Positions 34,618 to 42,701 of a stretch of DNA of 64,000 nucleotides are shown here, piece by piece. This DNA comes from WJLY01 sp964562405 (GTDB lineage: Bacteria; Joyebacterota; Joyebacteria; Joyebacterales; Joyebacteraceae), in NCBI GenBank assembly GCA_964562405.1, contig CAZLTC010000003.1, positions 1 to 64,000 on the forward strand, given 5' to 3'. The notes below the pieces were generated by a model. That model was given only the letters and a program-made list of their open reading frames with translations, had not been told where the DNA came from and made no database searches. The position numbers were made by a program, and so were the translations under genes. Within the stretch, counting starts at the first letter, position 1. Each line of letters starts with the position of its first letter.

Positions 34618-36513
34618 CTACTGCGCGTTCACAAGCTGCCTTAAGAGCGTGCTCAGAAGAGCGAACACGATGGCGCCCAGTCCGATCACGGCCCACGACA
34701 GATAAGTGGACAGGACGCCGTTGTGCAGCATCTTGAGGCCGTTGACGATGCCGCCTCCGAGCCTTCCTCCCAGCACGTAGACGTCGAACACTCGCTGCTC
34801 CGCGTTCGCGAAGAGCCCCGCCAGCCCCTTGGTCTCGCGAATCGTGTTGTAGAAGCCTGTTCCCGCCACGTGCATCGAGTCCATGCTCGCGGGGGGCCTC
34901 GTCCCTCCGATGAAGACGTGGCCGGTGCGCATCTTGGTCATCCTGCCGACCAGGAAGACCAGGAACCCGAAGACGAGACCCAGGAGGATCAGCGTCGTTG
35001 CGGTGCCCGGGCTCCAGAAGCCGATCGCGCCCAGGTCGAGCCCGCCGGTCGCGCTTACGCCGATGGCGCCGTGCACGATGGGGTTGATGAACCTGTCGAT
35101 CGGGAACTTGGCCCAGACGCCGAACCCGATGCAGAGGATGGCCAGCACGATCATCGGGACCTGCATGGCCCACGGCGCCTCGTGCACGCGGCTGAACCTG
35201 CTCGGCTTCTGACCCAGGAAGGCCGAGTAGAGGACCTTCACGAACGAGGCCAGTGTCAGCGCACTTCCGAAGAGCGCCGCGATCAGGAAGATCCAGTACG
35301 ACGACACGCCCCGCGAACCGAGTTCGACGAGGCCCGAGTAGACCATCCACTTGGATACGAACCCGTTGAACGGCGGCACGCCGGAGATCGACACCGCAAA
35401 GATCGCGGTCGCGATGAATGTCACGGGCATGGCCCGAGCGAGGCCGCCCAGCTCCTTGAGTTCGGTCGTCCCGGTCTCCTTCTCGATCGAGCCGGCCGAG
35501 AGGAAGAGTCCGGCCTTGTAGATGGCGTTGTTCAGCATGTGGAAGAGACCGCCCGCGATGCCTATCGGGATGCCCGTCCCAATGCCAAGGATCATGTACC
35601 CGACCTGGCTCACCGCGTGGTATGAGAGCAGCACCTTGAGGTCGTGCTGGATGAGCGCCATCAGGACGGCGCCGACGATGGTCACGGCGCCTATGATCAT
35701 GAGCAGCATCATCATGCCGAAGCCGACGCTGAAGATATCGAGGCTGATGCGGGCCAGCAGATAAATGCCCAGAAGCTTGTCGATGGCGGCGGGCAGGAGC
35801 GCCATGACCGGCGTCGGCGCGCCCTTCGCCGCGGCGGGGATCCACGTGTGGAACGGCATGGCCCCGGCCTTGGTGATGGCGCCGATCATCATGAGAATGT
35901 AGATGGTGGTCGTCATGCCGTCGCCGACGAAGATGGAGAGCTTGTCCATCGAGACGGTGCCGTAGCGGGCCCAGATCATGGCTACGGCAATGAAGAGCGC
36001 CGCGTCCGAGAGCCCAAGCATGATGAAGCTCTTCGCCGCCCCCTCCGCCGCCTGCATCTTCTTCAGGCCGATGTTCACGTACACGAAGAGGATGGCCGTC
36101 AGCGCTTCCCAGAAGATAAGGAGCACGAGAAGGCTGTTCGACAGGGCCGCCCCGACGCTCGCCGCCACGGTCCACAGCAGGAACGCGTAGTAGCGCCTGC
36201 CGTCGTACTCACGCGTGAGCCACGAGATCGAGTAGAGGCCGACCCCTAACCCGAACAGCGCGATGAACAGGATGATGAACGCGCTGAACTGGGTCAGTAG
36301 AAGGTCGAACTGGATCGAAAGCCCTCCCAGAGCCACCAGGTCCTTCACGTACGAAATCGGCCAGTGCCCGAAGAGCCGGAGCGCGGCCACGAACGTCCAG
36401 ACGAGGGCGATCAGGCTCAACGTCTCCCGGACGCCCTTCACTCTTCTCGGAACGAGAAGACAGAGGCCGCCCGCCAGGGCCGGGACGACGATCGGTACGA
36501 GCAACTGTGGCAT
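34618..36513 (-). CDS. NuoL/MrpA-N-like antiporter subunit of hydrogenase complex
   Basis: 631 residues, 15-16 helices, proton-conducting transporter family. Seen: LLIFWEALTAILFVYVNIGL (channel Glu), KAGAMPFHTWIPAAAKGAPTP, LLSYHAVSQVGYMILGIG, LNNAIYKAGLFLSAGSIEKETGT and SISGVPPFNGF, which is the NuoL/HyfB/MrpA pattern. Second ion-pumping subunit besides MrpD. It lies directly after the catalytic large subunit (17-base gap), as in formate-hydrogenlyase-like clusters. The start is ATG 36513. Confidence 0.88.
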   Translation of the reverse strand: MPQLLVPIVVPALAGGLCLLVPRRVKGVRETLSLIALVWTFVAALRLFGHWPISYVKDLVALGGLSIQFDLLLTQFSAFIILFIALFGLGVGLYSISWLTREYDGRRYYAFLLWTVAASVGAALSNSLLVLLIFWEALTAILFVYVNIGLKKMQAAEGAAKSFIMLGLSDAALFIAVAMIWARYGTVSMDKLSIFVGDGMTTTIYILMMIGAITKAGAMPFHTWIPAAAKGAPTPVMALLPAAIDKLLGIYLLARISLDIFSVGFGMMMLLMIIGAVTIVGAVLMALIQHDLKVLLSYHAVSQVGYMILGIGTGIPIGIAGGLFHMLNNAIYKAGLFLSAGSIEKETGTTELKELGGLARAMPVTFIATAIFAVSISGVPPFNGFVSKWMVYSGLVELGSRGVSSYWIFLIAALFGSALTLASFVKVLYSAFLGQKPSRFSRVHEAPWAMQVPMIVLAILCIGFGVWAKFPIDRFINPIVHGAIGVSATGGLDLGAIGFWSPGTATTLILLGLVFGFLVFLVGRMTKMRTGHVFIGGTRPPASMDSMHVAGTGFYNTIRETKGLAGLFANAEQRVFDVYVLGGRLGGGIVNGLKMLHNGVLSTYLSWAVIGLGAIVFALLSTLLRQLVNAQ

Positions 36514-36530
36514 CTCTCTACCCCCGGAGA

Positions 36531-37703
36531 CTAGGAGTTCCTCTTGAGCTCTTCGGTCTTGGCGTGCGAGAGCGCGATCAGGTCCTTGCCGGACATCGCC
36601 GGCCGCCCGTCGGGCCCGAGCACCGCCATGCGCTCCGTGCAGCTGTAGCACGGGTCGATGATGGCGAATATGAGGACGGCATCCGAGATCGACTCGCCCT
36701 TCACACGCGGCCTGAACGACGGGATGTTGCAGAACGTCGGCGCCCTCATCTTGTGGCGCTCCGGCATGTTCGTCCCGTTGGACCTGATGAAGTGGAACGT
36801 CTCGCCGCGAGGCGCTTCGATGTGGCCGATGCCCTCGCCCCGCGGTATCTCGCGTACCTCGTTGGCGATGGGCCCGGACGGGAGCTTGTTGATGCACTGC
36901 TTGATGATCTTGACCGACTCGAGCATCTCGAGAAGGCGAACCGCGGCCACCGCCAGGCAGTCGCCGGCGGGCTGCACGATGACGTTCCAGTCGACCTCGG
37001 AGTAGGCGCCGTACGGCTCGTCTCGCCTGACGTCGATGTCCACTCCGGAACCCCTCGCAGTCGGGCCCAGGGTGCCGTACGCGATGGCGTCCTCCTTCGT
37101 GAGGATGCCCACGCCCTTCAAGCGGCCGAGGATGACCGGGTCGTCGAGGATGGCGTGTAACAGCATCTCGGTCTGCGCGGCGAACTCGTCCATGGCCTTC
37201 AGGACGCCCGGCCAGACATCGTCGGGCACGTCGCGCCTGACGCCGCCAGGGCGGTACCACGCGTAGTTGTTTCTGTTGCCTGTTATGGCCTCGAGCGCGT
37301 CCAGAACGGGCTCGCGGTACTTCCAGCCCCACATGAATACGGTCCAGTACCCGAGGATGTGCCCGCCGAGACCGACCCAGAGCATGTGGCTGTGAAGTCT
37401 CTCCAGCTCGTGCACGATTGTGCGCAGGTAGCGCGCGCGGTCGGTCGGGCCTACGCCGGCGATGTCCTCCATCGCCCTGCAGGCCGCCCAGGCGTGCGAG
37501 GCCGAGCAGATGCCACAGATCCTCTCGACGAGGAACGTGTCCTGGTCGTAGGTCTTCTCCTGCGCGAGCAGCTCGATGCCCCTGTGGATGCGCCCGAGGT
37601 CGATGTCGGCGTCCTCTACCGTCTCACCGTCCACGTAGAGCGAAATGTACTCCGGTTCCTCAAGGACGGGATGGAACGGGCCGATCGGTATGAGCGTGCT
37701 CAT
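36531..37703 (-). CDS. [NiFe]-hydrogenase large (catalytic) subunit, group 4 (NuoD/HycE/EchE-like)
   Basis: 390 residues. Both nickel-ligand motifs are intact: RICGICSASH (Cys63, Cys66) and DPCYSCTER (Cys352, Cys355), so this is a hydrogenase and not a complex I NuoD, which has lost these Cys. A 32-residue extension follows Arg358, the same length as the peptide removed from E. coli HycE, consistent with processing by the HycI-like protease at 9283. Oxidises H2 or reduces protons on the cytoplasmic face of the membrane arm. It abuts the 30-kDa subunit gene with no spacer. Confidence 0.94.
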   Translation of the reverse strand: MSTLIPIGPFHPVLEEPEYISLYVDGETVEDADIDLGRIHRGIELLAQEKTYDQDTFLVERICGICSASHAWAACRAMEDIAGVGPTDRARYLRTIVHELERLHSHMLWVGLGGHILGYWTVFMWGWKYREPVLDALEAITGNRNNYAWYRPGGVRRDVPDDVWPGVLKAMDEFAAQTEMLLHAILDDPVILGRLKGVGILTKEDAIAYGTLGPTARGSGVDIDVRRDEPYGAYSEVDWNVIVQPAGDCLAVAAVRLLEMLESVKIIKQCINKLPSGPIANEVREIPRGEGIGHIEAPRGETFHFIRSNGTNMPERHKMRAPTFCNIPSFRPRVKGESISDAVLIFAIIDPCYSCTERMAVLGPDGRPAMSGKDLIALSHAKTEELKRNS

Positions 37704-38132
37704 CTACTCGTCCCTCCTCATCGCGTGGAAGTCGGCGGGGCGATCGTGCGAGGAGAGTATCTTCCGGGGGTCCGGGTGTCCGGTGAACTCTACCCCCAGG
37801 AAGTCGTAGATCTCTCGCTCGATGAAATCCGCTGCTGGATAGTACTTTGCCAGGGAGTCGATCTTCGGGAACGGCTTGTCCAGCGTCGTCCTTATGTTCA
37901 CGACCGTTCCGTCCCTGTCGATGGCGAAGTGATACAGAAGCTCCACACCCGTGCTCCTGTCGCTGCCCGTCGCGGTCGCCAACCTCCCGTGCGCCACCTC
38001 GTACATGTGCCTCGTCACGGGGATCCAGTCGTCGTTCGAAACGGTGACGAACGCGCGGCGCTCGTTCCGCTCGAAGATGTCGACACGGTCCCCGAACTTG
38101 GCCTTGAGTCCCTCAAGAACTTGCTTGCTCAT
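37704..38132 (-). CDS. Hydrogenase 30-kDa subunit (NuoC/HycE-N/EchD-like)
   Basis: 142 residues. Matches the complex I 30-kDa family: HFAIDRDGTVVNIRTTLDKP, YPAADFIEREIYDFLGVEFTGHPD with the conserved ERE-hydrophobic-D-hydrophobic-G motif. In E. coli Hyc the equivalent is fused to the large subunit; here it is separate. Structural subunit beside the catalytic subunit. Confidence 0.88.
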   Translation of the reverse strand: MSKQVLEGLKAKFGDRVDIFERNERRAFVTVSNDDWIPVTRHMYEVAHGRLATATGSDRSTGVELLYHFAIDRDGTVVNIRTTLDKPFPKIDSLAKYYPAADFIEREIYDFLGVEFTGHPDPRKILSSHDRPADFHAMRRDE

Positions 38133-38185
38133 TGTCTCGTCACTCCCCTGGCCGTAACCGTGCGGTCAGCGCGGCAGGCTCGCCC

Positions 38186-38599
38186 CTAGAGCTTCCCAAT
38201 GAGTTTGACGATGCCATCTATGATCGCCTCGGGCCTCGGGGGACAACCTGGAACGTATGCGTCCACGGGGATGTGCTTGTCGACAGGCCCCGCGAAGTTG
38301 TAGCCGTCTTTGAAGATGCCGCCGGTGCAGCCGCACGCGCCCAGGGCGACGACCGCCACGGGCTTCGGCGCCTGCTCGTAGGCCTCGATGAGCTGCGGCA
38401 CGACCTTGCGAGGAACACTTCCCGACACGAGGAGAACGTCGGCGTGCTTGACGCTCCCAACGAGCTTGATGCCGAAGCGCTCCACGTCGTACTTCGGGCA
38501 CAGGCAGTCAAGGACTTCTATGTCGCAGTTGTTGCAGGCTCCGGCGTTCAGGTGGAAGACCCACAGCGACTTCTTGAATCCCCATTTGGTAGCACCCAT
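38186..38599 (-). CDS. [NiFe]-hydrogenase small subunit (NuoB/EchC/MbhJ-like)
   Basis: 137 residues. Proximal [4Fe-4S] ligands are visible: Cys22 and Cys25 in AGACNNCDIEVLDCLCP, Cys89 or Cys91 in LGACGCTGGIF, and Cys119 in DAYVPGCPPRPEAI. It passes electrons between the nickel site and the ferredoxin subunit. No twin-arginine signal, as expected for a cytoplasm-facing group 4 enzyme. It follows the membrane-anchor gene by 21 bases. Confidence 0.92.
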   Translation of the reverse strand: MGATKWGFKKSLWVFHLNAGACNNCDIEVLDCLCPKYDVERFGIKLVGSVKHADVLLVSGSVPRKVVPQLIEAYEQAPKPVAVVALGACGCTGGIFKDGYNFAGPVDKHIPVDAYVPGCPPRPEAIIDGIVKLIGKL

Positions 38600-38620
38600 T
38601 CGTTCACCGCTCCGTTCGAT

Positions 38621-39559
38621 CTAGAACCCCGCTATCGCGAAAACCATGCCGATGATGGCGAGGACGGTGACAGGTCCCCAGAAGAAACGCACGGCCTGGT
38701 CGATCCTCACCCTGGGATTCGTGTTCTTTATGAGTACCGCGACGGTCACGATGATCACGTACTTGACGATCGTGTAGAGCAGACCCCACCCGGTCAGCTG
38801 CAGGCCGCCCCAGAAGATGGTGATGAAGAGAATGGGCAGCGTGAAGAGCATCATCGCCTGGGTGACCTTCACGACGGCCAGCGCCGGGCCCGAGTACTCC
38901 ATGTGCGTCCCGTCCATCAGCTCGGTCTCCGCCTCCGGAATGTCGAAGGGCGGGTAGGTAAGCTTGGCCTGCATGCAGAGCAGGCAAACGATGAACGCGA
39001 TGATGCAGGACGGGTTGCCGAGCAGGACGCCGTGAGCATCCTGGTAGTTGATGATGGCGTCCAGCCTGAGCGTCATCGGCGAGATCTTCGTGACGGCCGT
39101 GAAGATGGCGATCACAAAGGGTAGCTCGTAGGCCAGCACCAGCTTCATCTCCCGGCTCGCGCCCACGCTCGATAGCGGATTGGACGAGGCGGACGCGCCG
39201 ATGATCATCCCGAGAGACGGGATGGTGAGCAGATAGATGACCGCGATCAGGTCGCCCACGAACCCGACATCCTTCATGTTCGTGAGCCACAGCAGCATCG
39301 ACACGACACCGACCGCCGCGAGACCGGCCAGAGGGGCCAGCAGGAACCCGGTCCTCTTCGCGCCCTCGGGGATCACGATCTCCTTCCCCATTAGCTTGAG
39401 GATGTCCGCGAAGGGCTGATACCACGGTGGTCCGACCCTCCACTGCACACGCGCGCTGACCTTCCTGTCCACCCACGTGGTCAGAAGGCCGACCGCGGCC
39501 GTGAACAAGAGGCCTGGGAAGATCAGGAAGTAGAAAACCATGCTCAGTGTCGAAGCCAT
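38621..39559 (-). CDS. Hydrogenase membrane anchor subunit (NuoH/HyfC/EchB/MbhM-like)
   Basis: 312 residues, eight or so helices. Conserved NuoH loops are present: RVQWRVGPPWYQPFADILKL, LAYELPFVIAIFTAV, and FDIPEAETELMDGTHMEYSG, the acidic loop that couples the peripheral arm to ion translocation. It lies directly upstream of the small subunit. Confidence 0.92.
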   Translation of the reverse strand: MASTLSMVFYFLIFPGLLFTAAVGLLTTWVDRKVSARVQWRVGPPWYQPFADILKLMGKEIVIPEGAKRTGFLLAPLAGLAAVGVVSMLLWLTNMKDVGFVGDLIAVIYLLTIPSLGMIIGASASSNPLSSVGASREMKLVLAYELPFVIAIFTAVTKISPMTLRLDAIINYQDAHGVLLGNPSCIIAFIVCLLCMQAKLTYPPFDIPEAETELMDGTHMEYSGPALAVVKVTQAMMLFTLPILFITIFWGGLQLTGWGLLYTIVKYVIIVTVAVLIKNTNPRVRIDQAVRFFWGPVTVLAIIGMVFAIAGF

Positions 39560-39607
39560 CCTGTTACCTCTCCGTTGGTCCTAGCGAAGCATCCGGAACC
39601 GAGAGCC

Positions 39608-40090
39608 CTAGCGCTGACGCCGCACCGTCTTCTCCACGGAACGACCGCCCCTCATCGGTCTGCCTTTCTGAGCCTCGATGTCGCTTATGTCCTCGAAGGT
39701 CCTCGCCCCCGACACGCACGTCCCGGCGCACATCGAGTCCTTACCGTCGAGCGTCCGCCAGCTGCAGAGGTCGCACTTGGGCATCGTGTGGCGTGTCTTG
39801 ATGAGGTCGATGGCCCCGAACGGGCACGCCTGCGCGCACGACGTGCAGCCGCTGCACTTGATATTGCTGCGGATCACGAGCCCGTCGTCCCGCCGCTTGA
39901 TGGCCTCCTGCGGGCACGCGGCCTCGCAGAGGGGCTGCTCGCAGTGCCTGCAGTTCATCTGCAGCACCGTGTTAACCAGAACCTGCGAGGCCTCGAGATG
40001 ATCCTGGTCGTTGTGAGAATAGAAGCACGCCGCGATACAGCTCCTGCAGCTGATGCAGCGTCCGTAGTCCAGGACATTCCTCTTGTTCAT
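39608..40090 (-). CDS. Four-cluster ferredoxin subunit (HycB/DmsB-like)
   Basis: 160 residues with four [4Fe-4S] motifs: CISCRSCIAACF, CRHCEQPLCEAACPQEAI, CSGCTSCAQACPFGAI and CDLC...CAGTC near the end. DmsB/HycB-type electron carrier that in formate hydrogenlyase links the formate dehydrogenase to the hydrogenase; here it probably links the molybdopterin-fold and flavin subunits to the membrane arm. ATG 40090 after GGGAGAT is preferred to an upstream codon at 40141, since conserved sequence starts at NKRNVLDYGRC. Confidence 0.87.
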   Translation of the reverse strand: MNKRNVLDYGRCISCRSCIAACFYSHNDQDHLEASQVLVNTVLQMNCRHCEQPLCEAACPQEAIKRRDDGLVIRSNIKCSGCTSCAQACPFGAIDLIKTRHTMPKCDLCSWRTLDGKDSMCAGTCVSGARTFEDISDIEAQKGRPMRGGRSVEKTVRRQR

Positions 40091-40144
40091 CCAGATCTCC
40101 CGGTATGAGCGGCGCGGGCGGTCAAGACCCCACGCCCACACCTT

Positions 40145-41827
40145 CTACGCCTCGGCCGTCACCTTCGCCCTGGAGGCGGAAACGTCGAACCACCTCGTGC
40201 TCGGATTGGCCGTCCACTTCAGAAGACCCCTGGCGTCGGGCACGTAGCTCGGAATCGCTACAAGGCCGCCGGGCATCCTGCTCGTGACTATCGCGATGAT
40301 GCGTGTCTCGCCACGGTCGGTCGAGAGTGACACCGTGGACCCCTGTTCAACCTCGAGGTCGCCTGCGGCGCCCTCGCCGATCCAGATCTCGCAGTACGGC
40401 GAGATCGACTGGGCGAAGCTCATGCGTCCCGTTATGGTGCCGTCCCATCTGTGGAGCGGGCTTATGCCCTCGACGAGACAGAGCTCGCCGTCCTTCGACG
40501 AGGCGGGACGACTCAGCGCGCCGGCGACGTCGACCTGGAGCGGCGGGTGCTCCGCTACCGCAACCTTGCCCAACGTCGCGCCTAGCTCTTTCGCGATCGC
40601 CGCGAGCATCTCGCGGACCGGGGCCGCGTCGCCCTGGGGCGCCGTGACCGGCGACACCGAGGTTGCAATCCCGAAGGACGCCGAATAGCTCCCCTCGATC
40701 TCGGTCCACACCGCCTGTGGCAATCCCACGTCACTGTGCTTCGTCACGTCGTTCTCGAACACCGACGACGCGACGAGAAGCTCGAGCCCCTCGACATCGT
40801 CTGCGCCGAGCGCGCCGGGATACAGCTGAAGGATATCGGGGCCGAGAACAAGCAGCCCCTTTATGGTTCCATCGGACACACCCTTGAGGATCTCAGGCAC
40901 CGTCCGTGCCGAGCCGACGCGCTCGAACGCGCCTATCGCGTTGCCCCCTCGGAAGAGCGGCGCGTACTTGCCGCCAACGGCCTTCGCGAGATCGGACGCG
41001 AGCTTACCAATGAGATATCCGGACGTCGAGTCTCCGAGTCTGGAGGAGGCCATGACCACGACCTTCCCCTGCTCCTTGATATGCTTGGCAAGCGACACAA
41101 ACTCGCGCTCAGACATGCCCGCGGCTTCCGCCGCTTTCGCCGCCGATACGTCCGGGGCACCCTGCGTGTTCATCGCGCGGAGCAATCCGCCCAGCACCAC
41201 GGGCTCGGCGCCCGGGGCGGGCGTCATCTGCCTGTCGGCGAACCAGTCGGTGTTGCTGCGATACGGGTTGATCGTGAAGATGCGGTTCGAGCGTGTGCGG
41301 TGGCGCGCCTCGATGACGCGCTTGGCGATGCACGGGTGGCCCCAGAAGACGTCGCCTATCAGGATGAAGCACTCACCGGCGTCCACATCCTCGGGGGTCG
41401 CGTCGCCCGCCCCGCCTCCCATGAGGAGGGGAAAGTCGTTGCCGTCGTAGGCGACGGCTATGTTGCTGGTCCCGAGCGAAGCTGCGAACGACGCGGCCGC
41501 CTCGTAATCCTCGTTGGAAAGCTCGGTCCCGACGATCACGCCCAGCGCTTCGCCGCCCTTGCTCTCCTTTATCTCGACAAGCTTGCCCGCGGCCTTGGTC
41601 ACACCGCTCGCCCACGGAACCCTTCGCCTGTTGACCGTCGCCGCGAGGAACCTCTTGGGGTGCGTCAGCAGCTCGTGGTTGTAGTGTCCGCGGACGCACA
41701 GCGCGCCCCGGTTCTGACGCGCCTCGGGATCGAAATCGACCCGGACAGGTACGCCCGCGTCCACCTCCATCGCGAACCCGCACTGGAGGGAACAGAAGAG
41801 ACACGACGCCTTCTTGATCTCTGGCAT
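40145..41827 (-). CDS. NuoG/FwdB-like molybdopterin-oxidoreductase-fold subunit
   Basis: 560 residues. N-terminal [4Fe-4S] motif Cys9, Cys12, Cys16 (CLFCSLQC) and Cys44 (GALCVRG), as in the molybdopterin oxidoreductase 4Fe-4S domain. The central domain has NEDYEAAASFAASLGTSNI and DAGECFILIGDVFWGHPCIAKRVIE, and the C-terminal beta-barrel resembles the dinucleotide-binding domain. At the place where formate dehydrogenases have Sec or Cys the sequence reads VAYDGNDFP, so no Mo/W ligand is evident. I therefore read it as an electron-transfer scaffold like NuoG, not a formate dehydrogenase. Formylmethanofuran dehydrogenase subunit B-type is the alternative name databases may give. Confidence 0.72.
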   Translation of the reverse strand: MPEIKKASCLFCSLQCGFAMEVDAGVPVRVDFDPEARQNRGALCVRGHYNHELLTHPKRFLAATVNRRRVPWASGVTKAAGKLVEIKESKGGEALGVIVGTELSNEDYEAAASFAASLGTSNIAVAYDGNDFPLLMGGGAGDATPEDVDAGECFILIGDVFWGHPCIAKRVIEARHRTRSNRIFTINPYRSNTDWFADRQMTPAPGAEPVVLGGLLRAMNTQGAPDVSAAKAAEAAGMSEREFVSLAKHIKEQGKVVVMASSRLGDSTSGYLIGKLASDLAKAVGGKYAPLFRGGNAIGAFERVGSARTVPEILKGVSDGTIKGLLVLGPDILQLYPGALGADDVEGLELLVASSVFENDVTKHSDVGLPQAVWTEIEGSYSASFGIATSVSPVTAPQGDAAPVREMLAAIAKELGATLGKVAVAEHPPLQVDVAGALSRPASSKDGELCLVEGISPLHRWDGTITGRMSFAQSISPYCEIWIGEGAAGDLEVEQGSTVSLSTDRGETRIIAIVTSRMPGGLVAIPSYVPDARGLLKWTANPSTRWFDVSASRAKVTAEA

Positions 41828-41855
41828 GTCGGTTAACCTCTCAAGCGAGAAGCCC

Positions 41856-42701
41856 CTAGAACGGATCTTCGAACTTCGCCACCTGCGCCGCGGTCATGAC
41901 GGGGCCGTCCTTGCAGATGTAGTGCTCGCCCATCATGCAGTGCCCGCACTTGCCGAGCCCGCAGCTCATGTTCCGCTCCATCGAGTGATAGATGTTCTCG
42001 GGCTTGAAGCCTTTCTGGAGAAGCACCATGTTCACGAACTTGAGCATGATCGGAGGCCCGCATACACACGCCACGGCGCTCGGGGCGTGGAACGGAAGCT
42101 CCTCGACGTCGACCGTCGTTATCATGGGCAGGCCGTCCAGCAGCACGGTCACGACGCCGACCGTGCCTTTCCACTCGGGATGCGGCTCGTCTATAGTAAG
42201 GAGGACCTCGGTGTTCTTCTTCTTCTCCCACTCGGGGAGCAGGTCCTTGTAGACGATGTCCTCCGGTGTCCTGGAGCCGTAGCGTATCGAGATCTTCTTG
42301 AACTTGTCGATCTCGTCGAAGAGCGCGAGGATGAGCGAACGCAGCGGCGCCAGGCCGACGCCGCCTCCCACGATGAGGATCTCCTTGCCGTAGAAGTCCT
42401 GCATATTGTAGCCGTTGCCGTACGGGCCGCGGATCCCGACCGTGTCCCCCACCTTCATCTTCTCGAGCGCCTGCGTCACTGCCCCCACGCGCATGATGGT
42501 GATCTCGAGGGTGTCCTTCACGTTGGGGTTGGATGACGGCGTGAACGGCGCCTCGCCGACTCCCGGCACGGTCAGCTCGACGAACTGGCCGGCCTCGAAC
42601 GTGACCGGCTCCTTGGGACGGAACCGATACGTCGTGATGTTCGGCGTCTCGGGCTTGATATCCTCGATCACGCTCTCGATTGGCCTGTACAGATTCTTCA
42701 T
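41856..42701 (-). CDS. FAD/NAD(P)-binding reductase subunit (HydG/AsrB-like)
   Basis: 281 residues, ferredoxin-NADP reductase superfamily. FAD domain with FEAGQFVELTVPGVGEAPFTPSS (a degenerate RxYS site), NAD-binding GGGVGLAPLRSLI and VCGPPIMLKF, and a C-terminal [2Fe-2S] motif CGLGKCGHCMMG with a fourth Cys in YICKDGP. This is the gamma subunit type of sulfhydrogenase and of anaerobic sulfite reductase, and exchanges electrons with NAD(P)H. ATG 42701 overlaps the preceding stop by four bases. Confidence 0.9.
   Translation of the reverse strand: MKNLYRPIESVIEDIKPETPNITTYRFRPKEPVTFEAGQFVELTVPGVGEAPFTPSSNPNVKDTLEITIMRVGAVTQALEKMKVGDTVGIRGPYGNGYNMQDFYGKEILIVGGGVGLAPLRSLILALFDEIDKFKKISIRYGSRTPEDIVYKDLLPEWEKKKNTEVLLTIDEPHPEWKGTVGVVTVLLDGLPMITTVDVEELPFHAPSAVACVCGPPIMLKFVNMVLLQKGFKPENIYHSMERNMSCGLGKCGHCMMGEHYICKDGPVMTAAQVAKFEDPF

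Noticed and set aside
36531..37703. NADH dehydrogenase NuoD (complex I)
   Set aside because: Both CxxC nickel-binding pairs are present, which complex I NuoD has lost.
40145..41827. Formate dehydrogenase catalytic subunit, making the operon a formate hydrogenlyase
   Set aside because: No Sec or Cys at the Mo/W ligand position, and the protein is shorter than FdhF; NuoG-like role preferred.
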